NCBI GenBank assembly: GCA_030762175.1 | Contig: CM060831.1 | Span: forward strand, 31,199,001 to 31,263,000 | Direction of reading: 5' to 3' | DNA: 64,000 nt | From: Metallyticus violacea | Taxonomy: Eukaryota; Arthropoda; Insecta; Mantodea; Metallyticidae | Shown: positions 48,791 through 60,579 of the stretch, in pieces | Position numbering within the stretch: position 1 is the stretch's first letter | Layout of the letters: every line of letters starts with the position of its first letter | Position numbers and translations under genes: made by a program | The notes under the pieces: generated by a model | The model's input: the letters and a program-made list of their open reading frames with translations, nothing else | Told to the model about the DNA's origin: nothing | Databases searched by the model: none

Positions 48791-50036
48791 CAAGTAATAT
48801 TAGCATCTCTCTAGATGTAATTGGACTGACAACCTTCCTTCTGACATCTGTAATGCTAAGTATAATTAAATCCAAATGGTTTCCATGGTCCGCAGGACCC
48901 GGAACAGGCCTTAGACCTGAACCTTCTAAGTCGATGAACAGCGCTTTGTTTTAACGATGAGGGCGTTTGAAATGGTCTATATGACAAGAAATTTCTTTAA
49001 ATGGCATCATTATTAGCAAGTACACTTTTCTTAGCGGTCTATATCAAGGTTTCAATCAGATACAAAGCTTGGTTAGCGTTTTACAGCTATATGAATGGGA
49101 AAAGTTCACATGAGTTGAAAACATTTTTATTTTGAAGTGAACGGCCGCCTAGATCAAAGCCGAATTGCCTGGAACTCTGCATTAACGTTTAAGACTATTT
49201 TTAAATAAGTTAAAATGTGGCCTTACATGCACCGATAATGAAGCATTCTCTGTACATCCAATTAATAATACCATGAAGAATATTATAATGAACGAAATTT
49301 TAAATGATTATTAACGATATTCAGCAAGTAAAACTGACCAAATGGGTGCCGCGATTGTTGACTGTGGAACAAAACATGAGAAAGGATATTTCAATGCAGT
49401 GTTTCACGATGTTTAACCACAGTTCGTAGGACAAAACTTCGATTTATAATTAATAGAGCCCACTATGTAGTTTTATATTTTAATGCCGCGTATTTTTTGC
49501 ATAAAGGAAAGCTAAATATTTACGAAATATAAAAATAGAAATGTTTTCCTTCAGTTTTAGTTTATTCTTAAATATTTGGTATAATATTATATAATTCAGA
49601 GCTCACTACATACTTTACACACTTTAATATTTTTACAAATTATTATCACTTTTTGGTATAATATTACATAGGTATTACCACCTACTGAGTCATGAAAAAG
49701 ATTAGGGGTACATTTCGATAGGAACTTAAATTGGAGTGTTCACGTTATATAAGAAAGAAAACCTGTTCAATAATACAAACTACTGGAAGTTTTTCTTCCG
49801 TTTTCCCTGACAAAGATCCTCGTAGACGCTTTTGATGTCTCACTTTGATTACACTTAACACAGAAGCTTCAACCTGTTCCTAATCATTGCATACGCTACT
49901 TTTGCAACAGTCGACGATTTGAACATATCACCCCATATCTGTTAGCTATTAATCTTGCCTCATCTTAGGGAAAGAAATACTTTCCACTCTTTTACCTAAC
50001 TTTATCAGATCCTTCACACCTTCATCCCAAGCAACC
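48791..50036. other. No gene recognised
   Basis: AT-rich sequence with no supported feature. Confidence 0.4.
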
Positions 50037-50190
50037 ATGGGTCCCGAGTCATAGATTTACGGCATGTAAAATAATCTGAAAGAAGAGGCTTCTGAGCAAA
50101 ATTTATCGACCATTTCATCCTGAATTGTGTGAAATGCTGATGACGTGAGATGTTAAAGAGCGTTCGTAAATAAACCAAATAAAAAAGTAA
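50037..50190 (+). repeat. SINE-A, 5'-truncated, with imperfect target-site duplication
   Basis: Starts in mid-body at ATGGGTCCCGAGTCATAGAT and runs to the 3' end GAGATGTTAAAGAGCGTTCG plus an A-rich tail. TCCCAAGCAACC (50025-50036) is answered by TTCCAAGCTACC (50191-50202). Truncation at the 5' side with duplicated target is the mark of incomplete target-primed reverse transcription. Confidence 0.85.
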
Positions 50191-50627
50191 TTCCAAGCTA
50201 CCTGGACCGCACTCCGCTGTGCAATTCTTAAAAGCACTGATTATGACGGAATGGAACTGAAATCTGTTAAGACGAGAGTTACTGCAAAACACTTGGTGTT
50301 AATAATCCCCAACATCACTCATATTTTGAATGCAGAAATATGGAATAGTAAGTTGAAATGCTGACGCTGAAAATGAGATGAATGCAAGAATGATATTGGT
50401 TCCTTCTTTTAACCAATTATAAATAATTCCTCTAGGGCTTCCTATTCACTGAAATGTTGTCAGAACTTCGATCTGGTGCTGTCCTGATAATTATGACTTC
50501 AGATGTGTCTTTAAGAAAGTGCTATATGTGTTATCAATTAAATGTTAAAAGAATAAGAGGAAATATTCATTAATAAACCAATGATCTTTAACTTCAGTTT
50601 ATCTGAAATTTTTATGCAATGAAGCAT

Positions 50628-50905
50628 GAAATGAATAGTGTTTAACGCCCGTTTTTGCTACAGAGGCACCACAGGCGATGGACACTGATGATACACGAGA
50701 TGAAATGATATATTGGGAAAGGATTTTATAGAAGGAATCGTTCCAGGCCTAAGTTTAGGGTACCTCCCCGGCATTTGCCATTTATGAGGACTGAGGAAAA
50801 CCTGGAAAAAACCTCAGTCAGGAAGGACGGTCCTGGCGGTATTCGAACCCAGACCTCCCGCTCACGAGTCCGAGACTTAACGACCTCGGCCACCCGTGGC
50901 GGTTG
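50628..50905 (-). repeat. SINE-B, full-length, with 15-bp target-site duplication
   Basis: Minus-strand head CCGCCACGGGTGGCCGAGGT, box B GGGTTCGAATACC, body ATGGCAAATGCCGGGGAGGT and 3' end AAAACGGGCGTTAAACACTA. TATGCAATGAAGCAT at 50613-50627 recurs with one change at 50906-50920. Close to the family consensus. Confidence 0.95.
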
Positions 50906-51655
50906 TATGCAATGAAGTATAAAAGTATGAAGCATTTTGCATTGTTTCTTTGCTAATTTAAAACTAACTGTAGATAAATGTGCTTAGTGACGAAATAACG
51001 CAGGAAACGCAAAAGAAACATTGAAACTGAAGTTCAAATTTATAAGGACCTGTAACTCATCTCCTGCAGGATGTGAACGCTACGCTAAAAGCATGTTTTA
51101 TAGCTCAAGAGTTAGTGGAGTGGAAATATGATAACGTGGTAAAGTGTTTCATCTCTTTTATGAGCAAAAGATAATAAAAAGAAGATGTAAGTCTATCTGT
51201 TTATGCTAAAATAAATAACGTACCAGAATAGACTTTTTCGTTCGCGTGTATTCTTCCTGTGGGGGAGGGGAGATCAGGGCAAGAGTCTCTGCATAGACTT
51301 GGTGCAGTTTCCTTTTTATTTAAATTTATGTATTTCGAAAACAATATATCTTGCTTGGTTAATGAGATGAACGATTTGCTCACAGAAGATGAGATTTATG
51401 AGTATTTGAACACCACTGCATTGCATAGAGTAGAAAACACTCCCAAAAATTATGAAAATACATAGTGTAAATCAAACATGATTTTCCTCTAACAAATCTA
51501 ATTAAAAGTCTTTGATTTGGTTTCTTTACACAGAGATAAATATAAAAGAAGTTTAAATGTTTATAAGTTTCTTTTCTTGCTGAAAGTATTCAAAACTTTT
51601 CCGGTAAATTTATTTCTCTCCATTTTTTAATAAGGAAATGTACTTCCTTACCTTC
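50906..51655. other. No gene recognised
   Basis: Open stretches at 51201-51383 (-) and 51259-51465 (+) overlap each other and lack motifs. Confidence 0.35.
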
Positions 51656-51935
51656 GCTAAGAGTGGCCGAGGTCGTTAAGGCGCGGACTTGTGAGCGGGA
51701 GGTCCGTGGGTCGATTCCCACCAGGACCTTCCTCCCTGACTGGGTTTTTTTCCAGGTTTTCCTCAGTCCTCATAAATGACAAATGCCGAGGAGGTACCCT
51801 AAACTTAGGCCTGGGACGTTTCCTTCCTTAAAAAAATATCCTTTCCCAATTTATCCTTTCATCTCATGTATCATCAGTGCCCATCGCCTGTGATTCCTCA
51901 GTGGTAAAAACGGGCGTTAAACACACACACACAAA
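51656..51935 (+). repeat. SINE-B, full-length, ending in a CA tract
   Basis: Head GCTAAGAGTGGCCGAGGTCG, box B GTGGGTCGATTCCC, body with GACAAATGCCGAGGAGGTAC and 3' end AAAACGGGCGTTAAACACAC. The tail has turned into a short (CA)n. ACCTTC at 51650-51655 recurs at 51936-51941, a short likely target-site duplication. Confidence 0.93.
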
Positions 51936-51941
51936 ACCTTC

Positions 51942-52501
51942 CTCACATTATTTTCATGGAATTTAAAACACATCCATAATGAAATGATTCCTCAATGTAT
52001 AACATTCAAATTATTTCTAAATTTCTTACAAACCATAATATGTTTAACGATGACAGAAACAAAAACATGTAAGTACTATGCCAAAGTCTTCATCATTAAG
52101 AACATACTAAGATAGGATTAACGGCATTCCCAAACACAGAGCTTTATAAAACGAATTAAAAGCAAATAAAATTTGTAGCGAATATACAAAAGATTGAAAT
52201 AAATATATTATAGAAGTACAACAAATACGTCGATAGTTTCTTGCGTATATTTGCGGCGCTCAAACGCTTCATCATTTTAAAACTTAGGTACAACAGAATT
52301 TGGTATTCATTCTCCTTACAGTAGGTGCTGGAAAGGTTGCCCATTTTCCCTAACATCTTCTCGGAAAGTATCACTGACACTCATTAATTGCCCCATCACT
52401 AATGGATAATACTTCGTTCCGAAAGTTTGTTTTAAGATTCTCCTGTGTGAGGTTTAGTTGAATATACTTCATTTTTCAATGTCTCCCAAAGATAAAACTC
52501 A
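51942..52501. other. No gene recognised
   Basis: AT-rich sequence with no supported feature. Confidence 0.4.
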
Positions 52502-52801
52502 CTAAACATAACATATGAGAAGGCCATAAACCAGGGCCAATAATTCTGGGACCAAATATATGGCGCTATTCCGCCGTGGAATGATGAGCGTTCTTCGATA
52601 TTCTTTTTTCCAGTCAGTCACAGAATCTGCTTTATTTAACTTCTGTACTAACTCTAATAGGGGGCTGCCAGGAAATTTAGGCTTAAATGCCTGTTTCGTT
52701 CTGCCACACGACTTTCTGTATGCCTTAATATACGACAACGCAGTGAATGTCTCACTATTGCATAACACTACTGCACTATTTAATGCAATATCAATCTCCA
52801 C
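52502..52801 (-). pseudogene. Mariner-like (DUF4817-type) transposase relic, N-terminal HTH
   Basis: The minus strand is open for 99 codons. The informative part is SYIKAYRKSCGRTKQAFKPK, then FPGSPLLELVQKLNKADSVT and DWKKEYRRTLIIPRRN. This matches the N-terminal part of DUF4817-type transposases ('..Y.......S...T.RAF...FPG...P...........W...GSVTDRKK..RRTV.TPE....'). After PRRN the similarity is lost and a hydrophobic tail runs to a stop. Only the first helix-turn-helix region remains. The overlapping open frame on the plus strand (52560-52856) is a shadow. Confidence 0.6.
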
Positions 52802-52856
52802 TCACAGCACAATTGTAACTGACTGGAAGAGAAAATGGTGCAAGAGCGAAGTGTGA

Positions 52857-54268
52857 AGAATCTCAGCGATTGAAGAGGGAGAGCAGGTTCGCTAGTCGGC
52901 CGAACTTAGTTGCGGGACTTTTAAACTGCTTCACTGTAATATCATTTATGCACCTAAATTGCGTTTCTGTTTATTCAAACTACAATGATTATAATAAATG
53001 TAATTAATTAGTCAGTATTATACAGTGAAAAACAATTAAAACTATTGTGGTTACCTTTATTTTTATAATATATTAAATTATGAAAATTAAATCCCCATCC
53101 GCGTTCATCTATATCTGCTGATACATTAGTGTCAACGTTACCAATAAATCTGCTATGAAACGTATTCATTATTGGCATTGAAATGCATTACAGGGACGTT
53201 CACAAACTTTTCTGTTGTGAAACTTTGCATTTTGTGAAAAAGAACCATTTTATAAGAGGATAACGATACCAAGTAATGGACGCTTTTTAAATTTAGAAAA
53301 ATTTGCCTTGCTGATTTCCTTAGAGAGAAACACCCCGTCCTCATTCAGTAATGCTCAACAGATGCAGTAACTTTCCAGGAATGTCTACATTCCTAAAACT
53401 AAACTATTACAAGGCTTTTGAACCAACCCACCTCTTGATATTCAAACTTTTCTTTTTAATTGCTGCACGAAAAATATTAACAACACATACGTAGCCATAC
53501 CTTGCAGTTCTAAGAGAGAATGTGGTTAGGTACACTTAGCGAAATGATGAGATTTGCTTTAAAAGACAATACATAACTTCACATATTCTTATTTTTATAT
53601 CAGCTATCTGCTGACATGGTAAACAATAAGTAATTAATGAAGCACCTAGCCTAGTGGCATGAAAGTAATATTTAGCCACGAAATGGCGTACCTAACACAT
53701 TATTCTTAAAAACCTAAAGGATTCTAATGATTTAGCAATATTATTGATATTTATTGAACAATTAGCAATCAAAACTTGAATGCTACTATTGTATATCATG
53801 ACAACTTGAACAAAACCAACCTGTGTGTTTCACTTTAAACAGTATTACATGAGGTAAATTATAACATTAAATATAGAATAAAACTATTAGCATAAACTTT
53901 TAGAACCGTTTTAAAACATTTTCCTTTACAAAAGCTCATATGTAGCGAAACTCCTAAACAATAACAAACAAAGCTACCCAAATGGCTTGCAAAATATACA
54001 TCCACTAAAATTTCATAATACAATTAAATAAATAATATGCAAGTACAAAAACCTTGCATAACTCTACAGTGTCATAACAAAGTCCCGTAACTACTCTGGC
54101 AACATATAATATTTCTCTAAAATTTTAACAAAAACCCTATATACAATTTACCTTTTAAATAAAGCAAAATCAAGCAAAAATCCATAACAGCAAACCTGAA
54201 TAATCACGGTAGGAAAGAAGCTCAACTTTTAATTTCTAAAGATTAACCGAAACAGTTTCATACCTAAA
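52857..54268. other. No gene recognised
   Basis: AT-rich apart from a GC-richer 60 bp directly after 52857. No supported feature. Confidence 0.4.
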
Positions 54269-54455
54269 GGAACTTCTTACCTACGACCTGCCACTGTGCG
54301 AGCTTAGAAGGAAGAGATAAAGTGCTACGTGACCCAAAGTAATAATCCCTCAAGAGTTTCAGACAAGAATGTGGTAACCAATAAAATTAAGTCTCAGATG
54401 ACGTCATCACGCTCACGTGAAATAGCTAGGAAATGAACGAGTAAATATCGACCTT
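54269..54455 (+). repeat. Dispersed repeat with CCAAT box, CRE and E-box (copy 2)
   Basis: Relative of 335-545. CCAAT at 54378-54382, CRE TGACGTCA at 54399-54406 and CACGTG at 54414-54419 keep the exact spacing of copy 1, while the sequence between and around them is diverged. Confidence 0.55.
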
Positions 54456-54805
54456 CGGAAAGTTCTCGAGACACATGCATTTAAGAACTGTCTTTTTAGG
54501 CTCTAAAATCTTAAAATAGGTCACAGTGGCAAAATTGGTCTTATAGACTCAATAAAACGCCTACCTACATTTATATATGGTAGGAATATCATCAAATATA
54601 TTATTTATTTATATATAGCGTAAAGATATTTAACTAACTTCAGTTCATCAAAAAAAAAAAACTCTTAAATCTAATTCGAGATTAAGTTATGAACTCTGTC
54701 CGCTAATGCGTGTTGTGTTTCGGTTACTAAGTGTGCAGCAGCCCAATGCGCCTGTACTTACAACTACGCTTCCTAAAACGTGTATACAATCTTACCTTGT
54801 ACAGT

Positions 54806-54925
54806 TTTTTTTTTTTTTTTTTGTAGTGTTTAACGCCCGTTTTTACTACTGAGGCACCACAGGCGGTGAACACGAAATGATATATTGGGAAAGGATTTTT
54901 TTAGGGAGGAAGCGTTCCAGTCCCG
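54806..54925 (-). repeat. SINE-B, 5'-truncated, with poly(A) tail
   Basis: On plus a T run (54806-54822) precedes TAGTGTTTAACGCCCGTTTT, then GAGGCACCACAGGCGGTGAA and ATATTGGGAAAGGATTTTTT. Only the 3' part of the family is present. It runs directly into a compound microsatellite. Confidence 0.9.
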
Positions 54926-54960
54926 ATACAGGCAAATTGGATCCGGTTTGTCAACAACCA

Positions 54961-55018
54961 TATCATCATCATCATGATCATCATCATCATCATCATCATC
55001 ATCAACAACAACAACAAC

Positions 55019-55050
<32 letters not shown>
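54961..55050. repeat. Compound (CAT)n(CAA)n(TAA)n microsatellite
   Basis: Consecutive blocks of CAT, CAA and TAA triplets, about 90 bp in all. Confidence 0.95.
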
Positions 55051-55052
<2 letters not shown>

Positions 55053-56409
55053 TTTTTTTCAAATAGTGAAATTATCAAACTACTGCAAGTAGATGTACAA
55101 CTGACTTAGATTTTCATTGTCTGGAGATTTTTCCTAAATAATCAGCAATTGTCTGTTTTGTCAAAAGTAGGTAGGCTAAAGCAGAACGAAACTGAACATC
55201 CTTGATCTGAATGTAGTCATTTGCCACTCTTAATTCCGATCTGCTATTTGGCAAGGGAAAAACAACCAACTCCGCTGAACCTGGAATTCTACATTTCTAT
55301 GCGCCCAAATGTTAGCAATTCAGAATGGTGTGTTTACAAGGATCATTCAAATCAGAAGTTCAAACGTTTTTTGCTTCACGGCACACCACCTTTTTTCTAT
55401 CCTTGTTAATTTACATGCCACCGCATTTCTTTTCTTCTTTGAAATACTGCATGTTTCTTGTTCCCTCTCAAATGATTTTTAATGAGAACGAAAAGTGCTC
55501 GCGGCATTCAAATTTAAAACTCTGACGTAGGTGATCAGCTTCAAGTTAAAAAAAAAAACTAAATATTTACTCCTTCTAGATAGCCTCTTCTTACAGATAA
55601 TTGCAGAGTTGAAGTGTTTTTGTGCGAAGAGACCAATGTTGGCATTTGGTTCTGGCACCAGACTGTGATGGGATAAATCTTCCGCTCTGCTTCTTCTCAG
55701 ATACCTGTTGCTTTTTGTAAGCTAGCACAACTAAGTTGACTTTCTTATACTTCAGTAGATGAGAAACAGAATGTTACAATAAAAGAGACTAGTGACGTCT
55801 GTAAAATTGAGTTCAATTATAAACAGAACAAAAGCTAGATATGAAAATATTCCAAATGAAAGTGTGTGGCACACCTGCTAAAAGAGAGAGAGAAATGCCT
55901 GTGCTCCTTGTCTAAGGTACTTTATAAGCATAAAGTACAAAGAACTATAGATAGCTTTCTTATATTTCATAACTTTTTTTTCTAAGTAATAATGTACATT
56001 TTAGTAGGTTTGCTAGAATGTGGTGTGGATAAATGTTTTAGAGGGATATTCAGTTTCTTTTCGTATGAAATACATTTTTATTCTTTTACGGTATATTTAA
56101 AAATTGCATAATTAATATATTTATAATTTCCATGTGTGTTTCTAACTAATAAAAGAGAACAGAAAGTTCTGTAGGTAGTAGTCAGATCATGATAGTATGC
56201 ATATCAATCTCTGCTTTTCTACATTTAAATTATTAACATTGTGTACTAAGCAAACTAATAAAAATTTTGAATGTTTAATAAAAATATGCACTTTTCATTT
56301 TACCACCTAAAGTTATTTTTGGTCCTAGTTCGCTCAGTCCTCTGCCATAACAACAGACAATTCCTGCTAAATGTGCGAGAATCACTCGCAATTTGCTATC
56401 ACGAGAATG
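55051..56409. other. No gene recognised
   Basis: AT-rich. Short open stretches at 55221-55525 carry no motif. Confidence 0.4.
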
Positions 56410-56510
56410 TGCATTATATCTCAAGCCTGAAAATGGAGGCCTGTGATTTATCGGTCATTTCAAGCCCTAAATTGAATGGGGTGTTAATGACTTTCCGTTA
56501 ATAAACCTAA
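56410..56510 (+). repeat. SINE-A fragment, strongly diverged
   Basis: TCTCAAGCCTGAAAATGGAG, ATCGGTCATTTCAAGCCCT and AAATTGAATGGGGTGTTAAT match the 3' half of SINE-A, ending CCGTTAATAAACCTAATA. Head missing. Confidence 0.75.
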
Positions 56511-56691
56511 TATAACCTAATAACAACAAAACATCCTCATTAAACCATCTAAAGACTTTAAAACACTTGCACGAAAATACAAATCTACTTATTGAAATAG
56601 TATATACCTATTTTCTTAATATAATTTATAACATACAATTACATAAAACGTTTACAAATATCGTGTACAAAATTGGAAAATATCTCATACT

Positions 56692-56693
<2 letters not shown>

Positions 56694-56764
<71 letters not shown>
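56694..56764. repeat. (TAA)n microsatellite
   Basis: About 23 uninterrupted triplets; the open frame it creates is a poly-Asn artefact. Confidence 0.98.
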
Positions 56765-56766
<2 letters not shown>

Positions 56767-58225
56767 GCGTAATAAAGGGATTGCTGGGGAACGAAATCTG
56801 CACACCAAAACATTGCCGAGAGGCTGTAAGATACCGTCAGCTGTGTATTGCTATCACTGCAGGTTCGTATTGGTCTGTGAAAGGAGCTCTGACTTCGTAA
56901 ACCATACGATGTAAATATTACGCGACATATTTAACTTCATATGTTCGGTGACCTAATTTTCATTTAATGATTATGCATTAACGATTCAATCTTTCCTATC
57001 TTTTCCAATTTTTACAGGCAAAACTGCTTTATTAAATAACTAGGTGTCTGTATACAGTTATTATTAGGGCATTATACGAAATAATTTTAAATTATTTGGA
57101 AATAAATATTGATATTTACGTAAGGTAATACACCACTATAAAACAAATTCCATAAGGTTAGTACTTATCAAATAAAACTAATATTACGTACACACTATTA
57201 TTGACCGTAGTTGTGAGCGTAGAAATGAGACGGAAACCTGTGCATTGACGGAAAAGGCCGCTAGCACGTTCTTGGCCTCAGCGGACGCAGGCCAAATTCG
57301 AGCATAACTTTCCTTACTATTATGGTGTCCCAGAATGGATGAATGCTTTTACGAAAAGGCAACCCAAACAACGCCTTAAGGGTTAAGTAAGAACAGCAGA
57401 TTTTTCGACATACATCAATACCTGACTGATGAGAACGTGCTACAGACAATAGTATATATGAAATGTGTAAAGATTTGTAAGTACTTAATAAGTTGCTGTA
57501 AATGTAAACTTATTACTTTCCAAAAAAAAAAAAAAAAAAAAGTGAAGGTGAAGGTGTACTATGAAAAAACTTGTAGGAAGTTAAAAATAGTAATTTTTGA
57601 TGTAAAATGATATTTTCTTGGTTCATGCTATTTATAATATTTTAATATAAAGAGATAACTTATTAAAGTTGAAATGTAGGTAGCAAGGAGGGACTACCCA
57701 GCTTTGAAAACAGAAATGTAGTTTTTCTCTCGGCTATAAGTAGAACTATGCTCTTAGAGCAAATTATAGGATTAGTCCGAAATTTTTTAAATTAAAAAAC
57801 GGTATACATAATAAAGTCCTATTGAAATGATCTTGAATGTTATCTACAGATAACCTAAATGATTTCTGGTTCATTTTTAATAACTATTTTTATGGCTTGC
57901 TTAAAGGAACCAAAGGGACATACATGTGCAATTTTCACAATTACCTCAAAGAAGAAAACGTTCATTCCGTTATGAAAGTCCTTGTTTTCTATACAACTTT
58001 TATTCCTCGTTTTTTTTTTTCCTGGGTATGCATGAAATTTATAATTTTACATTTTAAATTTTGCAAGTGGAAGGTTAATTGAACACTAAACGATTATCTT
58101 TAAAACGTCTGCGACACTCATATTTAATTCCACTTCTTTCTCCCCCTTTATCCATGTCTTTGAACGTCACTTTCTGAACCTGTTCTATGCCGGTCTCATG
58201 TCGGTGTACATTCATTCCAGATGAT
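56765..58225. other. No gene recognised; poly(A) run
   Basis: A run of about 20 A at 57522-57541. A GC-richer patch at 57225-57450 has a 62-codon open frame on the minus strand without a motif. Confidence 0.4.
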
Positions 58226-58556
58226 GTTACACAGTTGACTCTAGAGAACGCGTTCTTGTGTGTAAACGTTATTTTAAATACAAATCAGCTCGTCATATGT
58301 GTGTGGGATTTATTCAAAATTTATTAAATCTATTGTCTCCTGCCAGAATTGCAATTCACCATATTGTGCATATCGTTGTGAAATTTGTGAAATGTTTAAT
58401 GTTTCGGTGTAAAGAAAGAAAAAAAGAGCAAAACCTACATTTTAACAGAAAAAAACTGGACAAAATTGGCGAAAATATCGAGCGATCAAGAAAATCATAC
58501 CCGAAATTAGTAGAAGTGGGAGAATATATATTAGTGATTCGATTAGAAATATTATG
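58226..58556 (+). pseudogene. Mariner-like (DUF4817-type) transposase relic, N-terminal
   Basis: An open frame of about 99 codons reads CKRYFKYKSARHMCVGFIQN, then LLNLLSPARIAIHHIVHIVV, KFVKCLMFRCKERKKEQN and KKLDKIGENIERSRKSYPKL. The order fits the N-terminus of DUF4817-type mariner relatives: '..R.F...KSA..VC..F...FP....P.RSTI...V.KF..TG.V..KK.......L....L..IG..IE.SP.KS...L'. It ends with a stop at 58555, before the catalytic domain, and the glycine of 'TGSV' is lost. The longest intact piece of a transposase in the window, but still partial. Confidence 0.65.
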
Positions 58557-60318
58557 ATCAGATAGTGTTTTCCCAGTACAATATCTGTTTATCCGAAGAA
58601 GAACGACACTTCCAGCATCTTCCACAAGGTGAGGTGATACATTATATGTTTTAGTGAAGCGCAGTTGATTGTGTGTGCCGCTGGCTGCAGCGCGCTCTAG
58701 CCGGGACTTAACATCGTATAAGGGACAAGATTTTAACTAAACCCTTGTACATATACGGAGGAATCCCACCTTGCGTATTATTTAACTGTATATCTAAGCA
58801 TATGTTCATTTGTTTAACCTTCATTCTTTTTATCTGATTGGTGCATACCAGAAAAATTTTCTTATAACGAGATATATAATGAATATACTTTTTTAAAGAA
58901 TATATCGTATAGAAATATTTTAAAAATTTCCCATTAAATATTTCTATGCTATAAATTATAATACGTACGAATTCTTATAATTGGTGTAGGTTTGCTAAAG
59001 TCGGCATTTAAAAAAAATCTTAACAAGGCAGTTTAATCCGAGACAGTTCGAACCTGTAGTCTCTCTATATGCGCACTAGTTTCTGATCGATGCTCTTGTC
59101 ACCTATCTCAAAAATGAAAGTGGGAGTTTCACTTCGCTGCTCAAACAGACCAACAAGATTTGCATGTACAAGCAACATTTTGGCCAGTGTCTGTGTCGAG
59201 CTGAAACAGGACAGGAAGACAAACGAGCTTTATGAGCCACTGTCCTGTTCAGGACAAGCTAAAATGATAAATTAACTCGGAAATCCTCTGGTGTGAAGCA
59301 TGTCAGTAAAATGTTTTTTAAATCCCCCTTCCCGTTTTTTCTCACGTAGGAATATCGTTACTTCTCTTGTGTTGTGTTCCCAAGGGACTTACACAAAGAA
59401 CGTCTGGATAAAACGGCGGTCCAGGTGTTGTGCTATCTCTTGGGAGAGAGATAATACCTAGCGATATGCATAGCAAAGGCGCCTACATGCAATTCTTGTT
59501 CCCTGCCGCGATTTATTCATAATCTGGGAAACGCAACACGCGAAAAAGGAAATTGCACATCATTTTTCTTATGAGGGTTTGATATGCTATATTTTCTTCA
59601 TCTTGCTTTTACCTCTTTCTCTGTTTATATCTCTTTTGTTTTATCTTCTCGTGTTCGTTTTCTCTTTCCGTTCTTCACCAACCTTTTTGTTCAGTATCTT
59701 TTTTCTTTTTCTTTTCTTTGCCTCTTTTCTTCATTCATTTACTTTATGCGAGTGTTCACTGACATTTTATTTCTTAGAGCTTTAGTCCAAGCTATCCGAT
59801 GTTGTCAATATGTACAATTTTCTGTATAGATCGTAAATACATAATCATAGTGCATCTTGCAGGGGTTTTAGACGTTATGTACATTTGTTTTCTTTAATAT
59901 TTTAATCATCAAATAAACTATAAACTATAAAACTAATTTTCAATCGATACACAGTTGTTAATGAAAGTTCATTTTCTCCTCTATTTATAATAAGCACAAT
60001 TTCTTTAATTTGTTAATGATTTTGAACTGCTAAATTTAGCATCAGTTTACTTGAGTAAAGTATTCATGCAATGAATAATATTTATAATACTACAATCTTT
60101 CTAAAATTTTGTTCAGTTTTGCAAACTTAAGGAGCAATGGTTTGGGCAGCAGCTAGTCATCAAATTCAGAGCATTTCATTGACGAACAGTTTACCTTGCA
60201 TGGTATTTCCGCTTTACCAACGTCTACAGCAAGCCTAACGCGATAATCATTCCATTAAAGAAAACAGAAAAGCATTTCTAAAGATAACGACAATACATAC
60301 TATACTATCAGATACAAA
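58557..60318. other. No gene recognised
   Basis: Contains T-rich, Phe/Ser-coding stretches near 59579-59829 that are low-complexity. Nothing supported as a gene. Confidence 0.4.
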
Positions 60319-60576
60319 TTAGGCGAAGATTCTGTCCCAGGTCTCGTAAATATTCACCCAGTTCTGTTCAGTGGTAACTTGAACATTTAAATACTCTGGA
60401 TACTGAGCATTCATATCTACAAGATTGCACAGTCCAATTTTGTTTACGGCCTTTTCAACATCTTTCCGGTTAATGCCTTCTGTAAGATTGAAGACTGTGA
60501 AATGATAGAACGGGTTGTTGCCACTGAAATCGAACCACTTTTGCAAATAGTTGATAGAACTTGTTAAACTTGGTAT
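60319..60576 (-). CDS. Exon-like coding stretch, possible 3'-terminal exon, unidentified protein
   Basis: The minus strand is open from an in-frame stop near 60579 to a TAA at 60319-60321, about 85 codons. The sequence reads SSINYLQKWFDFSGNNPFYH, then FTVFNLTEGINRKDVEKAVN and KIGLCNLVDMNAQYPEYLNV, ending NWVNIYETWDRIFA. Amino-acid composition is balanced and the stretch is clearly GC-richer than its flanks, which is what a real exon looks like. A candidate acceptor (TACCAAG just upstream on the minus strand) exists, but no strong pyrimidine tract. No AATAAA follows within 250 bp; ATTAAA occurs further on. I do not recognise the protein. It has no signal peptide or membrane segment and does not look like a GPCR, so it need not belong to the receptor gene 1.3 kb upstream on the same strand. 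Confidence 0.5.
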   Translation of the reverse strand: MPSLTSSINYLQKWFDFSGNNPFYHFTVFNLTEGINRKDVEKAVNKIGLCNLVDMNAQYPEYLNVQVTTEQNWVNIYETWDRIFA

Positions 60577-60579
60577 TTA

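Noticed and set aside
54830..55078. Open frame with poly-Ile and poly-Asp
   Set aside because: Produced by the compound trinucleotide tract next to SINE-B.
56673..56900. Open frame with poly-Asn
   Set aside because: Produced by the (TAA)n microsatellite.
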